This document shows positions 7,472 through 15,343 of a stretch of 23,156 bases of DNA, piece after piece (within the stretch, counting starts at the first letter, position 1; every line of letters starts with the position of its first letter). A model generated the notes under the pieces. The model did not search any database, was not told the origin of the DNA, and worked only from the letters and a program-made list of their open reading frames with translations. The position numbers and the translations under genes were made by a program. Source of the DNA: an uncultured Oscillospiraceae bacterium (GTDB lineage: Bacteria; Bacillota; Clostridia; Oscillospirales; Oscillospiraceae); NCBI GenBank assembly GCA_934670025.1, contig CAKUOS010000036.1, positions 1 to 23,156 on the forward strand, read 5' to 3'.

Positions 7472-8914
7472 ATGCAGCTCAAAACACTCTTACAGGGCCT
7501 GTCCGTGCAGGCGCTTTGCGCGGACGAAACGCTTGAGATCTCCAACGTGCAGTATGACTCGCGCCAGGTGACGCCGGGCGGCCTGTTTGTGGCCGTCTCC
7601 GGCTTCCAGACCGACGGGCATCAGTATATCCCCAAGGCTGCGGAAAACGGCGCGGTCTGCGTCGTCTGCGAGAAACAGCCGCAGATCGACATTCCGTATG
7701 TCATCGTTCCCGACGCGCGCGCCGCGCTGGCGCAGCTCGGTGCGAACTGGTTTTCGCACCCGGCGGATGATATGTGCGTCATCGGCTTCACCGGCACGAA
7801 CGGCAAGACGACGAGCACGTATTTACTTAAGCACGTGCTCGAGCGGACGCTCGGCGCGAAGGTCGGCCTCATCGGCACGATCCAGAATATGATCGGCGAT
7901 GAGATCCTGCACACCGAGCGCACGACTCCGGAGTCGTTCGAGCTGCAAAAGCTCCTCGCGCAGATGCGGAGCGCCGGCTGCACGCACGTGATCATGGAGG
8001 TCTCGTCGCACGCGCTGGTGCTGCACCGCGCAGATGAGATCCCGTTCGCCGCCGGCGTGTTCACGAACCTCACCGAGGATCATCTCGATTTCCACAAGAC
8101 GATGGACGCCTACTGCGACGCGAAGGCCATGCTCTTCACGCGCTGCAAAACCGGCGTTGTGAACGCGGACGATCCGTATGCGGGCCGCATCCTGCAAAGC
8201 GCTTCGTGCGAATGCCTGACCTACTCGGCCAAAGGTGCGGCTGCGGCGCTCCGTGCGGAGCATATCGCCCTGCACGCCGACCGCGTCGCGTTCGATGCGG
8301 CCTTCGGCGGCAAAACGTGTCCCGTGACGCTCGGCATCCCCGGCATTTTCAGCGTCTATAACGCGCTCGGCGTGATCGGCGCGGCGCTGGCGCTGGATAT
8401 CCCGCTTGAAAAGATCGCGGACGCACTGCGTACCGCGCAGAGTGTCAAGGGCCGCGTGGAGGTCGTGCCCACGCCGGGGAAGGACTACACCGTCCTGATC
8501 GACTACTCCCACACGCCCGACAGTCTGGAAAACATCCTGCGCGCCGTGCGCGGCTTCTGTACCGGCCGCGTCATCGCGGTCTTCGGCTGCGGCGGCGACC
8601 GCGATCCCTTCAAGCGCCCCGTTATGGGCAGGATCGCGGCGGAGCTGGCGGATCTGTGCGTCGTGACCTCCGATAATCCGCGCACCGAGGATCCGTATAA
8701 GATCCTGCGGCAGATCCTCGAGGGGATGCGCGAAGCCGAAACGCCCTATGAGGTCATCGAGAGCCGCGAGGCGGCCATCGGCCGCGCCATGCAGCTGGCA
8801 AAGCAGGGCGACGTGATCGTCCTGTGCGGCAAAGGACACGAGACATATCAGGAGATCGGCCACGAAAAGCGCCATCTGGACGAGCGCGAGGTCGTACAGT
8901 CGTTTCTGAGGTGA
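7472..8914 (+). CDS. murE: UDP-N-acetylmuramoyl-tripeptide synthetase MurE (meso-DAP adding)
   Basis: Cytoplasmic ATP-dependent ligase that adds the third stem-peptide residue to UDP-MurNAc-L-Ala-D-Glu. Length 480 aa. The Mur ligase ATP loop GTNGKTT is at 108-114, and the substrate-specificity motif DNPRTEDP is at 401-408. DNPR is the signature of enzymes that add meso-diaminopimelate rather than lysine, so the wall is predicted to be mDAP type. An AAGGAGG ribosome-binding site overlaps the preceding stop region. The gene is 13 nt from the PBP gene and 5 nt from murF, consistent with one operon. Confidence 0.97.
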   Translation: MQLKTLLQGLSVQALCADETLEISNVQYDSRQVTPGGLFVAVSGFQTDGHQYIPKAAENGAVCVVCEKQPQIDIPYVIVPDARAALAQLGANWFSHPADDMCVIGFTGTNGKTTSTYLLKHVLERTLGAKVGLIGTIQNMIGDEILHTERTTPESFELQKLLAQMRSAGCTHVIMEVSSHALVLHRADEIPFAAGVFTNLTEDHLDFHKTMDAYCDAKAMLFTRCKTGVVNADDPYAGRILQSASCECLTYSAKGAAAALRAEHIALHADRVAFDAAFGGKTCPVTLGIPGIFSVYNALGVIGAALALDIPLEKIADALRTAQSVKGRVEVVPTPGKDYTVLIDYSHTPDSLENILRAVRGFCTGRVIAVFGCGGDRDPFKRPVMGRIAAELADLCVVTSDNPRTEDPYKILRQILEGMREAETPYEVIESREAAIGRAMQLAKQGDVIVLCGKGHETYQEIGHEKRHLDEREVVQSFLR

Positions 8915-8919
8915 GAACA

Positions 8920-10302
8920 ATGAAGGAACTGACACTGAAGGAAGTCGCGCAGGCGTGCCATGGGACGCTTGCGGCGGAATATGAGGCCGTTACGGTCACG
9001 GGCGTACAGTCGGACTCGCGCAAAGTGCAGCCCGGCGACCTGTTCGTCGCCCTGAAGGGCGAAAAGGCCGACGGCCATGCGTTCCTCGCGGCGGCGGCCG
9101 GGCTCGGTGCAAAAGCCGCGCTCGTGACGCATCCGGCAGAGGCGCAGATCCCGCAGATCGTTGTGGAAGATACGCTGCGCGCCTACGGCGATCTGGCCGC
9201 GTACTACCGCCGCCTGCTCGGCGTGACGGTCGTCGGCATCACGGGCAGCGTCGGCAAGACGACGACGAAGGAAATGACGGCCTGCGTCCTTTCGCATACC
9301 TACCGCACCGCCCGCACCGAGGGCAATCACAACAATAACCTCGGCCTGCCCATGACCATCATGGATATGCCCGCCGACACCGAGGCCGCCGTCCTCGAAA
9401 TGGGCATGAACCACTACGGCGAGATGGCCTATCTTACCGCCATCGCGCAGCCCGATATTGCGGTCATCACCAACATCGGTACCATGCACATCGAGCATCT
9501 CGGCTCGCGTGAGGGCATTTTGCAGGCGAAACTTGAAATCTTCCGCAGCGTACCGGAGTCCGGTGTTGCGGTTTTCAACGGCGACGAGCCGCTTTTGTGG
9601 AATATCCGCGCCGTCGGCAAGCATAAAAAATATTATTTCGGCGTGGAAAACAGCGCGTGCGACGTCGTCGCGTCGGAGATCGAGGAGCTGCCCGACGGGA
9701 TGCGCTTCGTCGTCAGCGGCTTCGGTCAGCGCTTTGAGGTCTTCGTGCCCGCGCTCGGCCGCCACACGGTCTATAACGCGCTGGCCGCCATCACGGTCGG
9801 CCTTCTGATGAAGGTCCCGGCCGAGGGCATCCAGAGCCGGCTGTCCACGTTCCACAACACCGGGATGCGCCAGAAGATCTACGAGCGCGACGGCTTTACG
9901 ATCATCGAGGACTGCTATAACGCAGGTCCCGAGTCGACCGAGGCCGCGCTGGAGATCCTCGCGGGCTTCCGCACGCGCACGAACGGCCGCTGCATCGCGG
10001 TGCTGGGCGATATGCTCGAACTCGGCGCACGCTCGGCCGCGGAGCATTACCGCATCGGCCGCATCGCGGCCGCGCGCGTCGACGCGCTCTATACCTACGG
10101 CCATAATTCGGAGCGCATGGTCTCCGGCGCCATCACCGGCGGCATGAAGCAGAAGGCCGTGGAGCATTTCCAGACGCATGAGGAGCTTGCGCATATGCTC
10201 AAGCTGCGCGCGAAGCCCGGCGACGTCATTTTGTTCAAGGGCAGCCGCGGGATGCAGATGGAAAAGGCGCTGGCGCTGTTTTTCAAAGAGGAAGAAACAT
10301 AA
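8920..10302 (+). CDS. murF: UDP-N-acetylmuramoyl-tripeptide--D-alanyl-D-alanine ligase MurF
   Basis: Last cytoplasmic Mur ligase; joins D-Ala-D-Ala to the tripeptide precursor. The 460-aa product has the ATP-binding loop GSVGKTTTKE at 109-118 and the NHNNNLGLP motif at 136-144, both typical of MurF. I chose ATG 8920 because GAGGTGA (8908-8914) overlaps the murE stop 5 nt upstream and the N-terminus (MKELTLKEVAQACHG) matches the family. A longer in-frame start at 8824 lies inside murE and is unlikely. It feeds UDP-MurNAc-pentapeptide to MraY, the next gene. Confidence 0.96.
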   Translation: MKELTLKEVAQACHGTLAAEYEAVTVTGVQSDSRKVQPGDLFVALKGEKADGHAFLAAAAGLGAKAALVTHPAEAQIPQIVVEDTLRAYGDLAAYYRRLLGVTVVGITGSVGKTTTKEMTACVLSHTYRTARTEGNHNNNLGLPMTIMDMPADTEAAVLEMGMNHYGEMAYLTAIAQPDIAVITNIGTMHIEHLGSREGILQAKLEIFRSVPESGVAVFNGDEPLLWNIRAVGKHKKYYFGVENSACDVVASEIEELPDGMRFVVSGFGQRFEVFVPALGRHTVYNALAAITVGLLMKVPAEGIQSRLSTFHNTGMRQKIYERDGFTIIEDCYNAGPESTEAALEILAGFRTRTNGRCIAVLGDMLELGARSAAEHYRIGRIAAARVDALYTYGHNSERMVSGAITGGMKQKAVEHFQTHEELAHMLKLRAKPGDVILFKGSRGMQMEKALALFFKEEET

Positions 10303-10335
10303 TTACGGAAGAAAGAGACGCTCGGAGGATCCTGT

Positions 10336-11334
10336 ATGGATGCAATGTTTTTTATCGTATTGGGCGGAACGGCGCTGTCGTTCCTGCTGACGCTGCTGTT
10401 CGGACGCTTCGTGATCCCCATGCTGCGCGCGCTCAAGGCCGGGCAGTCCATCCGGGAGGTCGGCCCGCAGTGGCATAATTCCAAGGCCGGCACGCCGACG
10501 ATGGGCGGCGTCATGTTCATCGCGGCGATCGTGCTGTGTACGGTCGGCCTCGGCTGGAAGAGCATGACGGAAAACGGGAGCTATACGCACCTGTACGTGC
10601 TGGCGCTGGCACTGTGCTACGGTCTGGTCGGCTTTGCGGACGATTTTGTAAAGGTCAAATACAAGCGCAACCTCGGCCTGACGGCCATCCAGAAATTCGC
10701 CCTACAGCTCGTCGTGGCGGTCGTTTTCCTGTTCGTGCTGAAAAAGAGCGGCGACCTCAGCTGCGACCTCTATATCCCGTTCTGGAACCTCGATATCGAG
10801 ATCCCGACGGCCGTCTATATGGTCTTTGCGGCGTTCGTGATCGTCGGCTGCGTCAACGCGGTCAACCTGACCGACGGCATCGACGGCTTATCCAGCAGCG
10901 TGACGATCCCCGTTATGGTCTTCTTCGCGGCCACGTCGTATATCTACGGCCGCACGACGCTGGCGCTGCTGCCCGCGACGATCGCGGGCGGTCTGGCCGG
11001 CTTCCTCTGCTATAATTTCCACCCGGCGAAGGTCTTTATGGGCGATACGGGCTCGCTGTTCCTCGGCGGCGCGGTGTGCGGCATGGCGTTCGCGCTCGAT
11101 ATGCCGCTCGTCCTGATCCTCGTCGGCATCATCTACATCACCGAGACGGTCTCCGTCATCATGCAGGTCACGTACTTTAAGCTCACGCACGGCAAGCGCA
11201 TCTTCAAGATGACGCCCATCCACCACCATTTTGAGCTGTGCGGCTGGAAGGAAGAGAAGATCGTCTGCGTCTTCACAGCCATCACGCTCGTCATGTGCGT
11301 GCTGGCCTACCTCGGCGTCATGAACCGGTATTGA
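10336..11334 (+). CDS. mraY: Phospho-N-acetylmuramoyl-pentapeptide transferase MraY
   Basis: Polytopic membrane enzyme that moves phospho-MurNAc-pentapeptide to undecaprenyl phosphate, forming lipid I. Length 332 aa with about ten hydrophobic segments. Diagnostic motifs: GTPTMGG 52-58, ADDFVKVKYKRNLGL 101-115 with the catalytic Asp pair, NAVNLTDGIDGL 174-185, MGDTGS 235-240, and the HHHFEL loop at 296 onward. GGAGG (10324-10328) lies 7 nt before the ATG. In most dcw clusters murD follows; here a 262-nt non-coding gap with a palindromic repeat follows instead. Confidence 0.97.
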   Translation: MDAMFFIVLGGTALSFLLTLLFGRFVIPMLRALKAGQSIREVGPQWHNSKAGTPTMGGVMFIAAIVLCTVGLGWKSMTENGSYTHLYVLALALCYGLVGFADDFVKVKYKRNLGLTAIQKFALQLVVAVVFLFVLKKSGDLSCDLYIPFWNLDIEIPTAVYMVFAAFVIVGCVNAVNLTDGIDGLSSSVTIPVMVFFAATSYIYGRTTLALLPATIAGGLAGFLCYNFHPAKVFMGDTGSLFLGGAVCGMAFALDMPLVLILVGIIYITETVSVIMQVTYFKLTHGKRIFKMTPIHHHFELCGWKEEKIVCVFTAITLVMCVLAYLGVMNRY

Positions 11335-11356
11335 GCCTGCGCCCGCAGGAAAGCTC

Positions 11357-11523
11357 CGACCTCTCCGGCCCTTCGGGCCACCTCCCCTTCACAAGGGGAG
11401 GCTTTAGACTGCGCAAAATCCAAGGCTCCCCTTCGTAAGGGGCCGATTCCCCCTGTCAGGGGGAAATGTCCCGCAGGGATAAAGGGGGTAGGGATGCTGT
11501 CAGCGAAGCTGACTGAGAGGTCG
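11357..11523. repeat. Multi-hairpin intergenic repeat with 9-bp inverted ends
   Basis: A 167-bp non-coding block bounded by CGACCTCTC (11357-11365) and its exact inverse complement GAGAGGTCG (11515-11523). Inside is a chain of hairpins: GGCCC-TTC-GGGCC, CCTCCCCTT-CAC-AAGGGGAGG, CCCCTT-CGT-AAGGGG, TTCCCCCTG/CAGGGGGAA around a single T, and GTCAGC-GAA-GCTGAC. Base use differs from the flanking genes. Similar C/G-run, multi-hairpin repeats scattered between genes are familiar from Oscillospiraceae genomes (recollection, not checked). It may be a MITE-like non-autonomous element or a REP-like cluster. Open frames crossing it are artefacts. Confidence 0.7.
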
Positions 11524-11596
11524 ATAACCAAACGGGCATCGGGCTGTGCCGGTAAAACCGATTCCATGTATGAAAAACCAGAAAGGAGCGACGTCT

Positions 11597-12799
11597 ATGG
11601 CAAGCCGGTCTGACGGCGTGACACAGCTGTATGATTTCCCGCAGGCGGGCGAGTCCGAGCGTCTGCCGCAGCCCGAGCGGAGGAAGGAAAAGATCCTCGT
11701 CGACGAGCGCGGCCTGCTCGATCTGCCGTTTCTGGCGCTGACGGTGCTGCTCGTCATCATCGGCGTCGTGATGGTCTTCTCGGCGTCGTATGCCCGCGCG
11801 TATTATGAGCACGGCAACTCGACGTATTACTTTGCCCGGCAGGCGATCTTCGCCGTCGTCGGCATCGGCGCGATGCTGTTTGTCAGCCGCATCAATTATC
11901 AGCTCTGGCGCAGCGCGTCGTTCATCATTCTCCTCGTCTCCGTCGGGTTCCTGATGCTCGTGCCGCTCATCGGCTCGTCGGCCAACGGCGCCAAGCGCTG
12001 GATCGAGGTCGCGGGCATCCGCTTTCAGCCGTCGGAGCTTGCAAAGATCGCCATCATCATGACGTTTTCCGCCATGATTTCCACCTACCGCGATAAAATG
12101 CGCACCTTCCGCTACGGCATCCTGCCGTTTGCGGTCATCATGCTCGTCCTGTGCGGCCTTGTCGCGCTCGAACGGCATTTTTCCTGTATCCTCATCATGC
12201 TCCTGCTCGCGGCCACGATGCTGTTTCTCGGCGGCGTGCAGATCAAATGGTTTGCCCTCGGCGCAGCCGCAGTCGGCCTGTTCGCGCTCATCTATCTCAA
12301 AACGCAGGGCTACGCCGGCAGCCGCATCACCGCCTGGCGCGATCCCGCTTCCGACCCCACGGACAACGGCTATCAGATCCTTCAGTCGCTCTACGCCATC
12401 GGCTCCGGCGGCCTCATGGGCCTCGGCCTCGGCAAGAGCCGGCAGAAGTATCTCTACCTGCCCGAGGAGCATAACGACTACATTTTCCCCATTCTCTGCG
12501 AGGAGCTGGGCCTTGTCGGCGCACTGGTCGTGATCCTGCTGTTCATTCTGCTCATCATCCGCGGATATTACATCGCCATGCACGCGCGCGACCGCTTCGG
12601 CGCGCTGCTGGCCGCGGGCATCACGACGCATATCGCGCTGCAAACGTTCCTCAACATCGGCGTCGTGACGAATTTCCTGCCTGCCACGGGCATCTCGCTG
12701 CCGTTTTTCTCGTATGGCGGCACGGCGCTTCTCATGCAGCTGTTTGAGATCGGCGTCGTCCTGGCCGTGTCCCGGCAGAACGACAATAAACTTCTGTAA
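11597..12799 (+). CDS. ftsW: SEDS peptidoglycan glycosyltransferase FtsW/SpoVE
   Basis: Integral membrane lipid II polymerase of the divisome. The 400-aa product has a cytoplasmic N-terminal tail of about 40 residues and about ten membrane helices. SEDS signatures: NGAKRWIEV and IRFQPSELAKI (130-151), EEHNDYIFPILCEELG with the putative catalytic Asp at 294, and GISLPFFSYGG near the C-terminus. I chose ATG 11597 because AAAGGAG (11582-11588) lies 8 nt upstream; an in-frame ATG at 11546 has no such site and would add residues encoded by intergenic sequence. SpoVE and FtsW cannot be separated from sequence alone. It follows the repeat-bearing gap where murD is normally found. Confidence 0.95.
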   Translation: MASRSDGVTQLYDFPQAGESERLPQPERRKEKILVDERGLLDLPFLALTVLLVIIGVVMVFSASYARAYYEHGNSTYYFARQAIFAVVGIGAMLFVSRINYQLWRSASFIILLVSVGFLMLVPLIGSSANGAKRWIEVAGIRFQPSELAKIAIIMTFSAMISTYRDKMRTFRYGILPFAVIMLVLCGLVALERHFSCILIMLLLAATMLFLGGVQIKWFALGAAAVGLFALIYLKTQGYAGSRITAWRDPASDPTDNGYQILQSLYAIGSGGLMGLGLGKSRQKYLYLPEEHNDYIFPILCEELGLVGALVVILLFILLIIRGYYIAMHARDRFGALLAAGITTHIALQTFLNIGVVTNFLPATGISLPFFSYGGTALLMQLFEIGVVLAVSRQNDNKLL

Positions 12800-12828
12800 A
12801 ATCTGCGTCCGCGGAGAGGAGGCTTCCC

Positions 12829-13956
12829 ATGAACATTGTTTTCACCTGCGGCGGAACCGGCGGGCATATCTATCCGGCCATCGCGGTCGCGCGGCTCGTG
12901 CAGACGCGCAGGCCCGATGCGAAGATCCTCTTCATCGGCGCCGACGACGGCATGGAAAATAAGATCGTCCCGCGCGAGGGCTTTCGGCTCGAAACGGTGA
13001 AGATCTCCAACTTCCTGCGCAAGCCGACGCCCGCGGCCGTCGTACATAATCTCAAAACGCTCTGCGATATGTCGCAGACGTTCGCAAAGACGAAGCGCAT
13101 CCTGAAGGACTTCCGGCCCGACGTCATCGTCGGCACCGGCGGCTATGCCAGCTTCCCGGCGCTGCGCGTCGGCGCGAAGCTCGGCATCCCCACGTGCGTA
13201 CACGAGTCAAACGCCGTCCCGGGCCTGACCACGCGCATGGTCGCGCGGACGGCTGAGCGCGTCATGGTGTCGTTCGAGTCCGGGCGCGCGTATTATCCCG
13301 ACCCTGCGCGCGTGCTGCTGACCGGCACGCCCGTACGCGAGGAATTCCTCTTTACCAAACGCGCCGACGCGCGGCGGGCGCTCGGCCTTTCCGATGGGGA
13401 GAAGCTGATCGTCACCTGCTGGGGCAGTCTCGGCGCAAGGGAAATGAACAAAAAGATCGCGCAGTTCATGCAGTGCGAATGCCGCGACGGTACGCCGTAC
13501 CGGCACGTCCACGCCACCGGCTCGTTCGGCTGGCGCTGGATGCCGGAGTATGTGAAGCAGCAGGGCATCGACCTTGCTGCGCATCCGCGCATCGATATGC
13601 GCGAGTATATCTACGATATGCCGCAGATGCTGGCCGCGGCCGATCTCATCATCTGCCGCGCGGGCGCGGCGACGATCGCGGAGGTCTGCGCCGGCGGTAC
13701 GCCGTGCATCATGGTGCCGAGTCCCAACGTGACCGGCAACCATCAGGAAAAGAACGCGCGCGTGCTGGAGGCCGCGGGCGCGGCGATGGTCATCCGTGAA
13801 GCCGACTGCGACGGCGAGAGCCTCTACGCGGCGGCAAAGACGCTCCTTTCCGACGAAGACGCCGTGCGCCGTATGCGCAAGGCGTCGCGGGAGCTGGCCG
13901 TTGTCGACGCGGCCGAACGCATCTACCAGGCGGCGATGGAGCTCGCCGGGGGCTGA
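12829..13956 (+). CDS. murG: Lipid II synthase MurG (GlcNAc transferase)
   Basis: Peripheral inner-face glycosyltransferase that adds GlcNAc from UDP-GlcNAc to lipid I, making lipid II. Length 375 aa. GT28 N-terminal loop GGTGGHIYPA starts at residue 8, HESNAVPG lies at 125-132, and the C-terminal donor-binding region around 278-305 reads AGAATIAEVCAGGTPCI and then PNVTGNHQEKNA. A strong AGGAGG ribosome-binding site sits 8 nt before the ATG. The gene is 29 nt after ftsW and on the same strand. Motif copy B and the murA hairpin follow its stop codon. Confidence 0.97.
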   Translation: MNIVFTCGGTGGHIYPAIAVARLVQTRRPDAKILFIGADDGMENKIVPREGFRLETVKISNFLRKPTPAAVVHNLKTLCDMSQTFAKTKRILKDFRPDVIVGTGGYASFPALRVGAKLGIPTCVHESNAVPGLTTRMVARTAERVMVSFESGRAYYPDPARVLLTGTPVREEFLFTKRADARRALGLSDGEKLIVTCWGSLGAREMNKKIAQFMQCECRDGTPYRHVHATGSFGWRWMPEYVKQQGIDLAAHPRIDMREYIYDMPQMLAAADLIICRAGAATIAEVCAGGTPCIMVPSPNVTGNHQEKNARVLEAAGAAMVIREADCDGESLYAAAKTLLSDEDAVRRMRKASRELAVVDAAERIYQAAMELAGG

Positions 13957-13971
13957 CACGAAGCGCCGCGG

Positions 13972-13987
13972 GCGCGCATAGGATGGG
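13972..13987 (+). promoter_or_regulatory. Motif copy B, possible sporulation-sigma -10 region before murA
   Basis: GCGCGCATAGGATGGG, identical to the copy at 4950-4965 except for one base. CATAGGAT (13977-13984) fits the CATAnnnT -10 shape of sigma-E/sigma-K promoters. The -35 region around 13955-13962 reads GACACGAA, which is only a loose fit. If active, transcription would begin near 13991, between murG and murA. Resemblance only. Confidence 0.35.
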
Positions 13988-14019
13988 CAAAATCCAGAAG
14001 TTTGGAGGAATTTGCCCAT
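13983..14019 (+). promoter_or_regulatory. Inverted repeat enclosing the murA ribosome-binding site
   Basis: ATGGGCAAA (13983-13991) is the exact inverse complement of TTTGCCCAT (14011-14019). The right arm contains the first two bases of the murA start codon (14018-14020), and the 19-nt loop holds the GGAGG Shine-Dalgarno sequence. The hairpin would occlude the start codon in transcripts arriving from murG. The left arm overlaps the possible -10 region, so transcripts starting locally would lack it. The pairing is visible in sequence; the regulatory reading is inference. Confidence 0.5.
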
Positions 14020-15304
14020 GCCGGAGCTGCTCGTATCAAAATCGCCGCCGCTTTGCGGCGAAACGGTCGTCCACGGCGCGAAAAACAGCATTCTGCCCAT
14101 CCTGAGCGCGGCGCTTCTGTGCAAAACGCCCTGCGTGCTGCACAACTGCCCGCGCATCGCCGATGTGGAGCATACGCTCGCCATTCTCAGGAAACTCGGC
14201 TGCGCGTGCCAGCGCGACGGGTCGACGCTCTACATAGACGCGCGCGGCGCGCACGGCGGACGCATCCCGCCGCAGCTTGCGGGCGCGATGCGCGCGTCGA
14301 GCCTGTTTCTCGGCGCGCTGCTTGCCGGAGAGCACCGCGCGGCGCTGACGCTGCCGGGCGGCTGCTCGATCGGCGACCGGCCGCTGGACTACCATCTGGC
14401 CGCGTTCCGGGCGCTCGGCGCGCAGACCGCAGTACAGGGCGATACGATCGTCTGCAAGGCGGAGCGCCTGACCGGCGCGGCCGTCCGTCTGCCGGGGCCG
14501 AGCGTCGGCGCGACGGAAAACGCGCTGCTTGCCGCCGTGGCGGCGGACGGCGTCACAACGATCGAAAACGCCGCGCGCGAACCGGAGATCACGGATCTTG
14601 CGGATTTTCTGCGCGCGTGCGGCGCAAAAATTGCAGGCGCGGGCACGAAGACCATCACCGTGGAAGGCCCCTGCGCGCTGCACGGCGCGACGTATACCGT
14701 CCTTCCGGACCGCATCGAGACGGCGACGTTTCTGTGCGCGTGCGCCGCGTGCGGCGGGACGGTCACGCTCCGAAGAGCCGCGCCGCAGACGCTTGCGCCC
14801 GTGCTTGACGCGCTGCGCGCTTCGGGCTGCGCGGTCACGTGCGGCAGCGATACCGTGACCCTCGCGCGCACCGGCCGCCTGATGGCCGGCAGGCCGGTCA
14901 CATCCGCGCCGTATCCCGCGTTTCCGACCGATGCGATGCCGGTCCTGATGGCCGCGCTGCTCCGGGCGGAAGGGGAGACCTCGTTCACCGAGACGATCTT
15001 CGAGCGGCGCTTCGGCTATGTACCGGAGCTGCAAAGGCTTGGCGCGGACCTCGTCCTGCGCGGCAATACCGTCTTTCTCACCGGCACACGGACGCTGCGC
15101 GCCGCACCTCTCTTTGCGCGCGACCTGCGCGGCGGCGCGGCGCTTGTGATCGCGGCGATGTGCGCGGAGGGGGAAAGTCCCATTTATGGAGTAAAACACA
15201 TCGAACGGGGATATGATAATCTCGCGGAGGATCTCGCGGCGCTCGGCGGCGCGGTAAAATTCCGCGCAGACGCCAAAACAGTGGAAATTCCCATGACGGT
15301 GTGA
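14018..15304 (+). CDS. murA: UDP-N-acetylglucosamine 1-carboxyvinyltransferase MurA
   Basis: First committed enzyme of peptidoglycan synthesis; transfers enolpyruvate from PEP to UDP-GlcNAc in the cytoplasm. The 428-aa length is normal. Catalytic residues known from E. coli MurA are present at almost the same numbering: K22 and N23 (GAKNS), the PEP-binding Cys at 116 in LPGGCSIGDRP (115 in E. coli), Asp305 in FPTDAMP, Arg371 in DLR, and Arg397 in HIERGYD. A Cys rather than Asp predicts fosfomycin sensitivity of this isozyme. ATG 14018 lies 9 nt from GGAGG; an in-frame TTG at 14012 is too close to that site. The gene sits where Firmicutes usually carry murB. Many Firmicutes have two MurA paralogues, so this may be the second copy. 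Confidence 0.94.
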   Translation: MPELLVSKSPPLCGETVVHGAKNSILPILSAALLCKTPCVLHNCPRIADVEHTLAILRKLGCACQRDGSTLYIDARGAHGGRIPPQLAGAMRASSLFLGALLAGEHRAALTLPGGCSIGDRPLDYHLAAFRALGAQTAVQGDTIVCKAERLTGAAVRLPGPSVGATENALLAAVAADGVTTIENAAREPEITDLADFLRACGAKIAGAGTKTITVEGPCALHGATYTVLPDRIETATFLCACAACGGTVTLRRAAPQTLAPVLDALRASGCAVTCGSDTVTLARTGRLMAGRPVTSAPYPAFPTDAMPVLMAALLRAEGETSFTETIFERRFGYVPELQRLGADLVLRGNTVFLTGTRTLRAAPLFARDLRGGAALVIAAMCAEGESPIYGVKHIERGYDNLAEDLAALGGAVKFRADAKTVEIPMTV

Positions 15305-15310
15305 TATAAT
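15282..15310 (+). promoter_or_regulatory. Promoter for ftsQ
   Basis: TGGAAA (15282-15287), 17-nt spacer, perfect TATAAT (15305-15310) preceded by TGA, giving an extended -10. It overlaps the murA stop codon and lies 34 nt before the ftsQ ATG. It would let ftsQ be transcribed apart from the upstream cluster. Motif reading only. Confidence 0.6.
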
Positions 15311-15343
15311 AACAACCAAATTGCCTCCAAAAGGAGAATCGAT

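Noticed and set aside
4903..10194. Long minus-strand frames opposite the PBP gene, murE and murF (for example 4903-6345 and 8848-10194)
   Set aside because: Same antisense shadow effect; no ribosome-binding sites and no protein-like motifs.
11341..11530. The hairpin chain as a CRISPR array
   Set aside because: The hairpins differ in sequence and there are no regularly spaced identical repeats with unique spacers.
11307..11567. An 86-codon minus-strand frame through the mraY-ftsW gap
   Set aside because: Its sequence is a translation of the hairpin repeat, with no plausible start site. It is not a murD remnant either.
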